A stretch of DNA of 64,000 nt, from NCBI GenBank assembly GCA_947501635.1, contig CANMWT010000011.1, positions 1 to 64,000 of the forward strand, read 5' to 3'. Each line of letters starts with the position of its first letter. Positions within the stretch are counted from its first letter, which is position 1. This document shows positions 26,803-35,919 of this stretch, piece after piece. The notes below the pieces were generated by a model. It was not told where the DNA came from. It did not search any database and worked only from the letters and a program-made list of their open reading frames with translations. The DNA is from an uncultured Roseobacter sp. (GTDB lineage Bacteria; Pseudomonadota; Alphaproteobacteria; Rhodobacterales; Rhodobacteraceae). The translations under genes and the position numbers were made by a program.

Positions 26803-26842
26803 TTCTTTGGTCCCAAAATATCCCCGCCGGAGGCTCCCCCGG
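26803..26842 (-). repeat. Palindromic intergenic repeat, copy C
   Basis: On the minus strand CCGGGGGAGCCTCCGGCGGGGATATTTTGGGACCAAAGAA, in pieces matching copies A and B. It lies inside the operon, between gcvH and gcvP, so it may form a hairpin that affects stability or partial termination of the message. Confidence 0.7.
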
Positions 26843-26854
26843 CATCCACAAACG

Positions 26855-27214
26855 CTAGGCGATGTACGCCTGGTACGCGGCCTCGTCCATGAACTCATCC
26901 ATCTGAGACGGATCGCTCGCGGTCATCTTGAAAAACCACGCCTCGCCCTGCGGGTCGTCATTCACCGCCCCCGGATTGTCAGACAGCGTGCTGTTGACCT
27001 CCGTGATCTCACCATCAATCGGCGCAAGAATGTCGCTCGCGGCTTTCACGCTTTCAATCACAACCACCTCGTCATCCTTACTCACGGTCGTACCCTCTTC
27101 GGGCAACTCGACAAACACCACATCGCCCAGCTGCTCGGCGGCATGAATGGTAATGCCCACAACAATCTCATCCCCCTCCACGCGCAGCCACTCGTGCTCT
27201 TCGGTAAATTTCAT
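26855..27214 (-). CDS. gcvH: Glycine cleavage system H protein
   Basis: A 119-residue lipoyl carrier. The lipoylated lysine is K57 in [11 protein letters not shown], and the N-terminus ([15 protein letters not shown]) is typical. It shuttles the aminomethyl group from GcvP to GcvT and the reduced arm to dihydrolipoamide dehydrogenase. It follows gcvT by 18 bases on the same strand; an AAGGAGATC site precedes the ATG. Confidence 0.97.
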   Translation of the reverse strand: MKFTEEHEWLRVEGDEIVVGITIHAAEQLGDVVFVELPEEGTTVSKDDEVVVIESVKAASDILAPIDGEITEVNSTLSDNPGAVNDDPQGEAWFFKMTASDPSQMDEFMDEAAYQAYIA

Positions 27215-27232
27215 CGCTGATCTCCTTGTTTG

Positions 27233-28357
27233 CTATCTCTTGAAATTCGCTTGCACAAAGGGCAGCGATACAACTTCCACACCCATCCGCTTGCCGCGTA
27301 CCTCGCCCCACAACGCCTGTCCGGGCTGCGACAGATCCGCCATCACATAGCCCATCGCCACCGGCGCGCCCACGGTGGGCCCAAAGCCGCCGGACGTAAT
27401 CGCCCCGACCGGCTCCGACGCATCCTCCGTCGCAAAAAGCGCCACGCCGTCGCGCATCGGCGCGCGCCCCAGCGGGCGCAACCCGACCCGCTTGCGCTGC
27501 GGCCCACGCGCCAGCAGATCAAATATCCTGTCCGCCCCCGGAAAGCCGCCCGCCCGGTCACCGCCCGGCCGACGCACCTTCTGCATCGCCCAGACAAGCC
27601 CCGCCGAGACAGGATCGGTCGTCGCGTCAATGTCATTGCCATAAAGGCACAAGCCCGCCTCCAGTCGCAACGAATCCCGCGCCCCAAGACCAATGGGCGC
27701 CACATCCGCATCATTGACCAATCGCCGCGCCAGCGCCTCCGCCTCATCGGCCGGCACCGACATCTCGAACCCGTCCTCACCAGTATACCCCGACCGCGAC
27801 GCCCAGACCGTATGCCCGCTAAGCGAAAGATCGGCCACATCCATGAACCGCATCTCCCCGGCCTTGGGATCAAGCGTGCCGATCACACTGCCCGCCACCG
27901 GCCCCTGCAGGGCCAGCAACGCGCGATCATCCAGCACCTGCAGCGAGATCTCCGCCGGCAAACCCGCACGCATCAAGGCAATATCGGCCTCTTTGCAAGC
28001 GGCATTGATAACCACAAACAACGCATCCCCGCGGCGCGCAAACATCAGATCATCCTCAATCCCACCCGCGGGATTGGTGAAAAACCCATAACGCTGTCGC
28101 CCGTCCGCCAACCCCAGCACATCCATCGGCACCAAGGCCTCGAAGGCGATCGCCACCGCCTCCCACGACGGACCTGACAGGATCACCTGGCCCATATGGC
28201 TCACGTCAAACAGCCCCGCTCGCGTGCGCGCGTGCAAATGCTCCTTCATCACCCCCATGGGATACTGCACAGGCATCTCATAGCCGGCAAAAGGCACCAT
28301 CTTGGCCTCCAGCCTGCCATGCAACTCAAACAGCGGTGTTTTCAAAAGCGCGCCCAT
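27233..28357 (-). CDS. gcvT: Aminomethyltransferase, T-protein
   Basis: A 374-residue T-protein. It transfers the methylene carbon from the H-protein to tetrahydrofolate and frees ammonia. Diagnostic stretches are PVQYPMGVMKEHLHAR, LFDVSHMGQV, YGFFTNPAGGIEDDLM and SGYTGEDGFEM. It is the first gene of the operon, 78 bases after the 3' end of the tandem glycine riboswitch, so all three genes are glycine-controlled. GAAGGGG precedes the ATG. Confidence 0.96.
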   Translation of the reverse strand: MGALLKTPLFELHGRLEAKMVPFAGYEMPVQYPMGVMKEHLHARTRAGLFDVSHMGQVILSGPSWEAVAIAFEALVPMDVLGLADGRQRYGFFTNPAGGIEDDLMFARRGDALFVVINAACKEADIALMRAGLPAEISLQVLDDRALLALQGPVAGSVIGTLDPKAGEMRFMDVADLSLSGHTVWASRSGYTGEDGFEMSVPADEAEALARRLVNDADVAPIGLGARDSLRLEAGLCLYGNDIDATTDPVSAGLVWAMQKVRRPGGDRAGGFPGADRIFDLLARGPQRKRVGLRPLGRAPMRDGVALFATEDASEPVGAITSGGFGPTVGAPVAMGYVMADLSQPGQALWGEVRGKRMGVEVVSLPFVQANFKR

Positions 28358-28435
28358 GACATCCCCTTCTTCGCGCCGGCGCCCTTCGCACGAGACATCG
28401 GCATTCTCCGCATGACCCAGAAGCCACGCCCGAAT

Positions 28436-28590
28436 GCCCCCTCTGTCTTTTCGCCTGAGATCGTTATCCCTTCGGCGGACACGTCGCGCGCGTCTCTCTC
28501 CAGAGTTTCAGCTCCACAACGGTCCGGTCGCCTGAGAGTTTCCGGGGCGGTTGCTCCTTCGGCACTGACACAAGGCCAGTTCTCCCGTGA
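28436..28590 (-). promoter_or_regulatory. Tandem glycine riboswitch upstream of gcvTHP
   Basis: Two glycine aptamers in series on the minus strand. Aptamer 1 shows GCCGAAGGAGCAA (28551-28563) and CTCTCAGGC (about 28529-28537). Aptamer 2 shows CTCTGGAGAG (about 28496-28505), GCCGAAGGGATAA (about 28465-28477), TCTCAGGC (28453-28460) and a closing GACAGAGGGG. These are the conserved core elements of the family. It lies directly before gcvT, where glycine binding usually switches expression on. The expression platform between 28435 and 28357 has no U-tract, so control may act on translation. Confidence 0.95.
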
Positions 28591-28694
28591 TGAAGTACCG
28601 ATACCGTATGCCTGCTGCGCGGCTTTGGTCAAGACCTCTTGTCGTCCTGCCCGCACAAGCCTATCTGCAAAGCTGTCCATAACCCGAGACCCGC

Positions 28695-29285
28695 ATGACA
28701 GATCCATATTTCTTCGGCTACGGCAGCCTCGTGAACACCAAAAGTCACAGCTATGCCGATCCGCGCCCTGCAACCCTCAAAGGCTGGCGCCGTGCATGGG
28801 TGGCAACGGCGCGCTACCCGGTTGTCCTGCTCAGCGGCGTGCGGGCGGAAGGCCACAGCATACAAGGGCTCATCGCGGCAGTGCCCGGCGCAGACTGGGA
28901 TGCGCTGGACGCGCGCGAGGCAGGCTATGCACGGCTGCAAGCCTCTCAACACGTAGACCATGACCTGCCCCACCCTACGGATGTATCCGTCTATGCGGTC
29001 GACCCCGATCACATCCATGACACTTCGGGGCATATGATCCTGCTCAGCTACCTCGACGTGGTGGTGCAGGGTTTTCACGAAGTCTATGGCGTCGACGGGG
29101 TCCGGCACTTCTTCGAGACCACCGACAACTGGCACACACCCATCGTCGATGACCGCGCCGATCCCTTCTACCCGCGCCACCAGAAACTGACGCGCACCCA
29201 GCGGGCCCTTGTCGACGACAACCTTGCGCGGTTATCGGCGCAGATAAAACAGCGACATGAGGCGCCCCTGCCGGCCAAATTCTGA
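28695..29285 (+). CDS. Gamma-glutamylcyclotransferase-like protein
   Basis: A 196-residue protein with the GGCT-fold opening YFFGYGSLVN and a matching KGWRRAWVA strand, then GLIAAVPGADWDALDARE, where the acidic E is the expected catalytic glutamate region of this fold. It could cleave gamma-glutamyl amines or peptides. The last 54 bases overlap the converging MATE gene. It starts about 105 bases from the riboswitch on the opposite strand, so its promoter must lie in that stretch. Confidence 0.82.
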   Translation: MTDPYFFGYGSLVNTKSHSYADPRPATLKGWRRAWVATARYPVVLLSGVRAEGHSIQGLIAAVPGADWDALDAREAGYARLQASQHVDHDLPHPTDVSVYAVDPDHIHDTSGHMILLSYLDVVVQGFHEVYGVDGVRHFFETTDNWHTPIVDDRADPFYPRHQKLTRTQRALVDDNLARLSAQIKQRHEAPLPAKF

Positions 29286-30632
29286 CGCCGCCGCCGCAGC
29301 GTCCTGCCCGGGCACCTCCGCAATGACCTTGCGCGCCAGCAACCACGCCAAAACCCCGAAAATCACGCCGGCCAGCGCCTGACCGATCAGCACGCCCTGC
29401 GCGCCCATCACGGCAGAGCCCAGAAAGACCAGCGGTATCATCCCCACCGTGTTGCGCCCCCAGTTCAGAAAGGTGGAATAGAAAGGCCGGCCCAGATTGT
29501 TGAAGGTCGCATTGGCGACAAACAGCACCCCGTTGAAAAAGAACAGCAGCGACAGCGGGCCGCAAAACAGATACACCAGATCGCGCGTGATCCCGCGGGC
29601 CGCAAACAAATCGGCAATGGGCGCGCGCAACGCAAATAGAATTGCCGACACCACAACGATAACGATACCTGTGAACAGCAAAGCCGACTGCAGGCCAACC
29701 CGCACCCGCTCGTAGTCACGCGCACCATAGTTCTGGCCCAGAATGGGGCCCACAGCGCCCGACAGCGCAAAGATCACACCAAAGGCCAAAGGGCTTAAAC
29801 GACCGACAATCGCCATACCTGCTATCGCCATCTCGCCAAACTCGGCCATCGCGCGGGTCACAATCGCCTGACCGACAGGCGTGGCCAGCTGCGTCAGGAT
29901 CGCGGGAAAGGCAATGGCGGCAATGGGCGGCAGGTCGCGCAGCATCCCGCGCAGCCGCGGCATCCGCACACCGCCATAGTGCTTGATAATCGGCATCAAC
30001 GCCGTAACCGCAATGACCACCCGCGCCGCCACCGATGCCAGCGCCGCGCCCACCAGTTCCAGATCAAGACCAAAGATCAGGATCGGGTCCAGCACCGCAT
30101 TGACAAGCCCGCCCAGGATCGTGGCCATCATTGCGCGACGCGCATCCCCATGAGCCCGCAAGATCGCCCCGCCCATCATACCGATCATCAGAAACGGCAG
30201 GCTGGGCACCACGATGACCAGATAGAGTACAGCCAGATAGGCCGTATCCCCACTTGCCCCAAGCAACAAGACGATCTCTTCCAGCCAGAACCACACCAGC
30301 GCCGAAAAAGCTGCGCCGAAAACAACCCCGTACACCAGCGCATGCGTGGTCCGCTCATCGGCCAATTGCCGGTCTCCGGCACCCAAGGCACGCGCCACCA
30401 GCGCCCCCGCCGCAATCGCCATGCCGATGCCAAAGGACGTGGTAAAGAACAGGATCGTCGCCGCATAGCCCACCGCCGCCGCCAGTTCGGCCTTGCCCAA
30501 CATGGCGATGAAAATCATATCGACGAAATCGACCGCAAAGATCGCCATCAGACCCACCGATGACGTCAGCGACATGACGGTCACATGCCGGAACAGGTTG
30601 CCCTTGAGAAATTTTGCCTGCGCGTCAGCCAC
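29232..30632 (-). CDS. MATE family multidrug efflux transporter
   Basis: A 466-residue protein with about 12 membrane helices in two six-helix bundles. Typical elements are VDMIFIAMLGKAELAAAVGY in helix 1-2, SFGIGMAIAAGALVARALGA, and the second-half counterpart LSGAVGPILGQNYGARDYERV. It exports cationic drugs or metabolites using an ion gradient. Start is GTG with GGAGG five bases upstream. It follows gltX by 30 bases. Its last 54 bases overlap the converging GGCT-like gene. Confidence 0.93.
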   Translation of the reverse strand: MADAQAKFLKGNLFRHVTVMSLTSSVGLMAIFAVDFVDMIFIAMLGKAELAAAVGYAATILFFTTSFGIGMAIAAGALVARALGAGDRQLADERTTHALVYGVVFGAAFSALVWFWLEEIVLLLGASGDTAYLAVLYLVIVVPSLPFLMIGMMGGAILRAHGDARRAMMATILGGLVNAVLDPILIFGLDLELVGAALASVAARVVIAVTALMPIIKHYGGVRMPRLRGMLRDLPPIAAIAFPAILTQLATPVGQAIVTRAMAEFGEMAIAGMAIVGRLSPLAFGVIFALSGAVGPILGQNYGARDYERVRVGLQSALLFTGIVIVVVSAILFALRAPIADLFAARGITRDLVYLFCGPLSLLFFFNGVLFVANATFNNLGRPFYSTFLNWGRNTVGMIPLVFLGSAVMGAQGVLIGQALAGVIFGVLAWLLARKVIAEVPGQDAAAAASEFGRQGRLMSLFYLRR

Positions 30633-30662
30633 CGGAGCCTCCAGCCGCTGCCGCGCCTCCCA

Positions 30663-31988
30663 TCAGCCGCGCGCCCTGACGACTTGCAAAAGCGGCATCA
30701 ACGCGGACATGTCCGGTCCATGGCTCTGGCCGGTCAGCGCTTTGCGCAGCGGCATAAACAGCCCCCGCCCCTTGCGCCCCGTCTTTTCTTTGACAGCCGC
30801 GGTCCATTGACCCCAAGTGTCGCTGTCAAAGGGACCTTCCGGCAGCAACGTCATGGCCTCGGCAACAAAATCCTTATCTTCGTCGTCGATCTGCGGTTCC
30901 GCCCCATCGCGCATCATTCGCCACCAGCCCTCGATATCCTTGAGCGTTGTGATGTTTTCGCGGGTCACAGCCCAGAACTGCTCTGCCAGATCATCCGGCA
31001 CACCGGCCGCCGCCACATCAGCCGCCACCGCCTCCAGCGGCAGGCCCCCCAGATAGCGCGCCGTCAGCGGAAAGAGGTCCTGCGCATCGAACTTCGTCGG
31101 TGCAGACCCAAAGCGGCTGATGTCGAACCCCTCGATCAGCGCCGCCATGTCACTGTGCAACTCCACCGGATCGCTCGACCCCAACCGCGCCATCAGGCTC
31201 AGCAAAGCGGCCGGCTGCACACCCTGTTCACGCAAATCCTTCAACGCCAGCGTGCCCAGACGCTTGGACAGCGCCTCGCCCTGCGGGCCGGTCAGCAGCG
31301 AATGATGCGCAAAGCGTGGCACTGCCCCACCCAATGCCTCGATGATCTGAATCTGCGTCGCCGTGTTGGTGACATGGTCCGATCCCCGCACCACATCCGT
31401 GACGCCCATCTCCGTGTCATCAACCACCGACGCCAGCGTGTACAGAACCTGCCCGTCACCCCGGATCAGCACCGGGTCGGACACCGACGCCGCATCAATC
31501 GAGATATCGCCCAGAATGCCGTCCGCCCATTCAATGCGTTCGCGGTCCAGCTTAAAGCGCCAGACACCGTCGCCGCGCTCGGCGCGCAGCGCGTCCTTCT
31601 CGGCCTCCGACAAGTCCAGCGCCGCGCGGTCATAAACCGGCGGCTTGCCCATGTTCAGCTGCTTTTTGCGCTTGAGGTCCAGCTCGGTCGGTGTCTCGAA
31701 AGCCTCGTAGAACCGGCCCATGTCCCGCAAACTGTCCGCCGCCGCCGCATACCGGTCCAGCCGCAACGACTGCCGCTCCAGCCTGTCCCACGTCAGACCC
31801 AGCCACTCCAGATCACGCTTGATCCCATCGACGTATTCCTCTTTCGACCGCTCCGGGTCGGTATCGTCGATCCGCAGGATGAACGTCCCGCCCGCCTTGC
31901 GCGCGATCATATAGTTCATCAACGCCGTGCGCAGGTTGCCAATATGGATGTGGCCTGTCGGCGATGGGGCAAAACGGGTGGTGGTCAT
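30663..31988 (-). CDS. gltX: Glutamyl-tRNA synthetase
   Basis: A 441-residue class I enzyme. The HIGH-like HIHIG is at residues 13-17 (PTGHIHIGN), and the KMSKS equivalent is the ALSKR of GEALSKRLG. It charges tRNA-Glu, and in this lineage may also charge tRNA-Gln for amidation. The length is close to the short alphaproteobacterial type; a second gltX often exists in the family, which I cannot see in this window. AGGAGA precedes the ATG. The MATE gene follows by 30 bases. Confidence 0.94.
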   Translation of the reverse strand: MTTTRFAPSPTGHIHIGNLRTALMNYMIARKAGGTFILRIDDTDPERSKEEYVDGIKRDLEWLGLTWDRLERQSLRLDRYAAAADSLRDMGRFYEAFETPTELDLKRKKQLNMGKPPVYDRAALDLSEAEKDALRAERGDGVWRFKLDRERIEWADGILGDISIDAASVSDPVLIRGDGQVLYTLASVVDDTEMGVTDVVRGSDHVTNTATQIQIIEALGGAVPRFAHHSLLTGPQGEALSKRLGTLALKDLREQGVQPAALLSLMARLGSSDPVELHSDMAALIEGFDISRFGSAPTKFDAQDLFPLTARYLGGLPLEAVAADVAAAGVPDDLAEQFWAVTRENITTLKDIEGWWRMMRDGAEPQIDDEDKDFVAEAMTLLPEGPFDSDTWGQWTAAVKEKTGRKGRGLFMPLRKALTGQSHGPDMSALMPLLQVVRARG

Positions 31989-32152
31989 CTCGGGTCTCCT
32001 GTTGGCGCGGTGTTGTCACAGGGCCGCGGATTTGTCCAGCGATCCCCCAACCGGCGCACCACCGCTGCGCGAAAATGTGAAGCCGAACCAACTGGCCGAA
32101 CACCCTGCCCGCGCTATCTACGCCTCAGGTTGTCAAAAACAGGAGACCCCAA

Positions 32153-33082
32153 ATGTCCAATTCGCTGAAATTCTCGCGCCGCGCGGCGCTCGCCGGTGCA
32201 GCCGCCCTGCCGCTCGCGGCAGCGACAGCATCCGCCACACGCGCCGCAGCGCCGATGCTCGGTCAAACCATCACGCCCTTCCAGCGTGTCACGGTTGGCG
32301 GTTTCGACGTCACCACCCTGCTTGCAGGCTCCGCAACCCGCGAAGAACCACAAAGCATTTTCGGCATGAACGTCGACAAGGAAACCTTTGACACTGTCTC
32401 GGCCGAGGCCAACCTGCCGACCGACAAGACACAGTTCTTCTTCACGCCAACGGTCGTGAACACCGGGGCTGAGCTTGTGCTTTTTGACACCGGCCTGAAC
32501 GGCGAAGGCACCACCGCCGCCCTTGCAGCAGCAGGCTACACACCCGATCAGGTGGACGTCGTGGTCATTACGCACATGCATGGCGACCATATCGGCGGCA
32601 TGACACTGGAAGACGGCTCAGCCACCTTCCCCAATGCGCGCTACGTGACAGGCCGCGCAGAGTACGATGCATGGGCCGCACAGGACAACGAACGCTTCAA
32701 GACAAAAGTGGCTCCCTTTGCCGAAAAAATGACCTTCCTCGAAGACGGCGGCAGCGTCGCCTCCGGCCTCACCGCCATGGCCGCCTTTGGCCATACCCCC
32801 GGCCACATGAACTACATGGTCGAAAGCGACGGGACGCAACTGTACTTGGGCGCAGACTTTGCCAACCACTATGTCTGGTCGCTGGGATACCCCGATTGGG
32901 AAGTCAAATTCGACATGGATAAGGCCGCTGCCGCCGCAACGCGCCGCCGCATCCTCGATATGCTGTCCGCCGACAAAGTCGCCTTTGTAGGCTACCACAT
33001 GCCATGGCCGGGCATCGGCTATGTCGACACCAGAGGCGACGGTTTTGCCTATGTACCGCACAGCTACCAGTTGATGCTGTAA
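32153..33082 (+). CDS. Exported metallo-beta-lactamase-fold hydrolase
   Basis: A 309-residue protein. The twin-arginine-type leader SRRAALAGAAALPLAAA is followed by an MBL fold with the zinc signature THMHGDH (H141, H143, D145, H146), a later FGHTPGHMNY histidine, and YLGADFANH near residue 225. A C-terminal YHMPWPGIGYV follows. The pattern resembles quorum-quenching lactonase-like and other periplasmic MBL hydrolases, but the substrate is not readable. An AGGAGACC site precedes the ATG. It is divergent from gltX. Confidence 0.9.
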   Translation: MSNSLKFSRRAALAGAAALPLAAATASATRAAAPMLGQTITPFQRVTVGGFDVTTLLAGSATREEPQSIFGMNVDKETFDTVSAEANLPTDKTQFFFTPTVVNTGAELVLFDTGLNGEGTTAALAAAGYTPDQVDVVVITHMHGDHIGGMTLEDGSATFPNARYVTGRAEYDAWAAQDNERFKTKVAPFAEKMTFLEDGGSVASGLTAMAAFGHTPGHMNYMVESDGTQLYLGADFANHYVWSLGYPDWEVKFDMDKAAAAATRRRILDMLSADKVAFVGYHMPWPGIGYVDTRGDGFAYVPHSYQLML

Positions 33083-33090
33083 AAGACCCC

Positions 33091-33117
33091 CGCGGGGCGG
33101 CTCAGAGCTGCCCCGCG
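33091..33117. terminator. Possible hairpin between converging genes
   Basis: CGCGGGGC / GCCCCGCG arms around an 11-base loop, nine bases after the MBL gene and reaching over the stop codon of the convergent gene. There is no U-tract. Confidence 0.4.
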
Positions 33118-33932
33118 TCCGACAGCCGCTGCCACGCGTGGCGCAGGTGTTCCGTGCGCAACGAATGCCCGCCGGGGAACAGACAGAACTCCAGAATAGC
33201 GCCGTCAGCATTGCCGCGTTCTGTGCAGCGCAGATCACCATAGGTCCTGTCCTGCGGCGCACCAAAATCGCCAAACTGCTGATACAGCGCCAGTGCCGCA
33301 TCGACCTCGCCCTGCTTTGTCGGCCCAATGGCGCGCCCCTCAAGCGGTACGGTCTTGTCGCGGTCGCCGTGAATATGGACAATGCTGGTAATGGGTGCCG
33401 CGCAGCGCTCGGGCGGCTTCAGCCAGAAGGTGCCCGCAATCGGCGCAAACCCCGCGAAACTGCCGCTGCGCGCACAGGCAAGATTCCAGACCAGCATGCC
33501 GCCACCACTGAACCCGGTGGCCATAATGCGCTCGGCATCCAACGCGAAACGCATGGTCGCATCCGCCAAAACAGCATCCACATAGGCAAACTCCGCCGCG
33601 CCATCGCTCTCCATCTGACGCGGATGGTTGGGCAAAATCCAACTGTCCCCATCAGCATTAAAAGCCAGCAGCGCGGCACCCAGATCACCCGCCAACCCGC
33701 GCAACGACCGATTGCGCATCACGCCCGCCGCAGACCCTTTGTACCCATGCGCAAATGCGATCACCGGAACCTTTGACGCGCCGTCATGCCCTGCCGGCAT
33801 CACGATGCGGTAGCTGCGTTCGCCCACCATGCAGTCACTGTCAGCACCGCAGGCATGCGCCGGGACCGGCATAGTCATTCCCACCATCAGCGCCAGTAGC
33901 GCCAACACCAGCCCTGCACACATTTGCCGCAT
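33102..33932 (-). CDS. Exported polyhydroxybutyrate-depolymerase-like alpha/beta hydrolase
   Basis: A 276-residue secreted hydrolase (LpqC/PHB depolymerase-like). A signal peptide (residues about 1-26, ending AHA) is followed by VIAFAHGYKGS, the nucleophile block ATGFSGGGML (Ser in GxSxG), a later IHGDRDKTVP aspartate block, and a terminal LFPGGHSL histidine. Four or more cysteines suggest disulfides. It hydrolyses an unknown ester. The start at 33932 has AGGGAG upstream and begins the signal peptide; the frame runs open to 33998. nadE lies upstream on the same strand. Confidence 0.82.
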   Translation of the reverse strand: MRQMCAGLVLALLALMVGMTMPVPAHACGADSDCMVGERSYRIVMPAGHDGASKVPVIAFAHGYKGSAAGVMRNRSLRGLAGDLGAALLAFNADGDSWILPNHPRQMESDGAAEFAYVDAVLADATMRFALDAERIMATGFSGGGMLVWNLACARSGSFAGFAPIAGTFWLKPPERCAAPITSIVHIHGDRDKTVPLEGRAIGPTKQGEVDAALALYQQFGDFGAPQDRTYGDLRCTERGNADGAILEFCLFPGGHSLRTEHLRHAWQRLSDAGQL

Positions 33933-34067
33933 CGTGGTCTCCCTAGGCCCTTTGGCCCCGTTGAACGCCAGTCTAACGTCGGTCTGACAAAACCTCATAT
34001 CACAACGTCGTGCGGTTCCCCGCCCCCGCTCCGGCCCACAAAACCGCGGCAGACAGGCAAGGCTTGG

Positions 34068-35726
34068 CTAGCTGGGGTCGCGCCAGCGGTTTACAATCGG
34101 ATACCGGCGATCCAGCCAGAACGCCCCTTTCGTCAGCCGCGCACCCGGCGCGGACTGAAACCGCTTGTACTCGCTGATGTAGATCAGGTGTTCGACCTTT
34201 TTAGCCACCTCGCGCGCGACACCGGCGGCGACGCAATCTTCGATAGACCCGTCGCGATCCACCAGTATCTCGAGAATAAGGTCCAGTTCCGGATAGTCGG
34301 GCAGGCTGTCGCTGTCTTTCTGGTCCGCGCGCAGCTCTGCCGAGGGCGGCTTGTCGATCACCCGCGGCACGATCACCTCGCCAGCCGTGCCCATCATCCA
34401 GTCACGGTGGTTGGCATTGCGCCAGCGGCAGGTCTCGAAGACGCGCGTCTTGTAAAGGTCCTTGATCGGGTTGTAGCCACCGGCCATATCCCCGTAAATC
34501 GTCGCATAACCGACCGCCACTTCTGATTTGTTGCCCGTCGTCAGCAGCATTTCGCCGAACTTGTTGCTCAGCGCCATCAACAACAGCCCACGCAGCCGCG
34601 ACTGCAGGTTTTCTTCCGTCAGATCCGCGTCCAGCCCCTCGAACAGAGGCGCCAGCGTGCGCGTGATCGCCGCGCGTCCCTCAGCGATTGGCACATAGTC
34701 ATAGCGGCACCCCAAAGCGCGGGCCACTGCCTCTGCATCTTCAAGGCTTTCCGCCGAGGTATACTCGGAAGGCAGCATCACACAGCGCACGTTCTCAGCG
34801 CCAAGCGCATCCACCGCGATCGTCGCAACCAGCGCGGAATCGACCCCGCCAGAGAGCCCCAGCAGCACCTTGCCAAATCCGGTCTTGCGGCAATAGTCCC
34901 GCAAAGACTTCACCATCACGCGGTAGTCCTGCTCCCAGGCGTCAGGATGCGCGGCCTTCTCCGCCTCGACAATGCGCCAGCCGTCGGGCCCACGCTCCAG
35001 ATCCACATGGGTGACAACTTCTTCGAAACAGGGCAACTGCACCGCAAGAGCCCCGCCCGGGTTCAGCCCGAAAGACGCCCCGTCAAACACCTGATCGTCC
35101 TGCCCGCCCACCATATTCAGGTAGATCAGCGGCAGTTCAGTCTCGACCACCCGCGCCACCATATGGTTCAGGCGGGTCTCGAACTTGCCGCGGTAATAGG
35201 GCGAACCATTGGGCACCAGCAAGAACTCGGCCCCCGTTTCGGCCAGCGTCTCAGCCACATCCTCGTGCCAGGCATCCTCGCAGATCGGGCTTCCCACACG
35301 GCTGTTGCCAACCGAATACGGCCCCCCCAAAGGCCCCGCATCAAAGATGCGCACCTCGTCAAAGACGGTCTCGTTAGGCAAATGATGCTTGAGCACCTGA
35401 CTGGCGATCTGGCCGCCCTTCAGGATCAGATAGGCATTGTAAAGCTTCGTGCCCTCCACCCAGGGTGCGCCGATGGCCAGCGCCGGACCCTCCGCACAGG
35501 CAAGCGCCAACGCCTCGATATGGGTCATGACATCCAGCTGGAAGGCCCGCTTCATCACCAGATCCTGCGCGTTGTATCCGGTGATGAACATCTCCGGCAG
35601 CGCCACCAGATCGGCCCCTGCTGCCCGGCCCTCTTCCCACGCACGCCGCGCCAGCGCGGCATTGCCCGCCAGATCCCCGACGGTCGGATTCAACTGACCC
35701 AATGTGATTCTGAAACGATCCGCCAT
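34068..35726 (-). CDS. nadE: NAD+ synthase (glutamine-hydrolysing)
   Basis: A 552-residue two-domain enzyme. The N-terminal nitrilase-type glutaminase has E45 (LPEMFITGYN), K113 (LKHHLPNE) and C149 (GSPICEDAWH). The C-terminal amidotransferase domain has the ATP-binding SGGVDS of GLSGGVDSAL and a later SEVAVGYATIYGD. It makes NAD+ from deamido-NAD, the product of NadD encoded at 10955-11569. The ATG at 35726 is chosen; the frame upstream to 35900 adds unlikely residues. Confidence 0.96.
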   Translation of the reverse strand: MADRFRITLGQLNPTVGDLAGNAALARRAWEEGRAAGADLVALPEMFITGYNAQDLVMKRAFQLDVMTHIEALALACAEGPALAIGAPWVEGTKLYNAYLILKGGQIASQVLKHHLPNETVFDEVRIFDAGPLGGPYSVGNSRVGSPICEDAWHEDVAETLAETGAEFLLVPNGSPYYRGKFETRLNHMVARVVETELPLIYLNMVGGQDDQVFDGASFGLNPGGALAVQLPCFEEVVTHVDLERGPDGWRIVEAEKAAHPDAWEQDYRVMVKSLRDYCRKTGFGKVLLGLSGGVDSALVATIAVDALGAENVRCVMLPSEYTSAESLEDAEAVARALGCRYDYVPIAEGRAAITRTLAPLFEGLDADLTEENLQSRLRGLLLMALSNKFGEMLLTTGNKSEVAVGYATIYGDMAGGYNPIKDLYKTRVFETCRWRNANHRDWMMGTAGEVIVPRVIDKPPSAELRADQKDSDSLPDYPELDLILEILVDRDGSIEDCVAAGVAREVAKKVEHLIYISEYKRFQSAPGARLTKGAFWLDRRYPIVNRWRDPS

Positions 35727-35919
35727 GGTTGAGGCCCTTTTGCCTGCCGGTCTGCCTGAATGGGAACCATGTAGCAGATCAGGCGTCCGATGAAAGCCCA
35801 TCCCCGCCGATTGCCGCAAAAGAACATTGCCCCGCCCCGCGCCATTGCTTAAATTGCCGCTTGTCTGCATGCATGACGCAAACCGCGCAGCCCTCCGCAA
35901 CCAGCTCCTGAAGGTACAT

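Noticed and set aside
25808-27220. A 470-residue plus-strand open frame opposite gcvP and gcvH
   Set aside because: Antisense shadow of gcvP/gcvH, rich in Arg, His and Pro, no family motif.
30585-32168. A 527-residue plus-strand open frame opposite gltX
   Set aside because: Antisense shadow; composition is typical of the reverse complement of a GC-rich gene.
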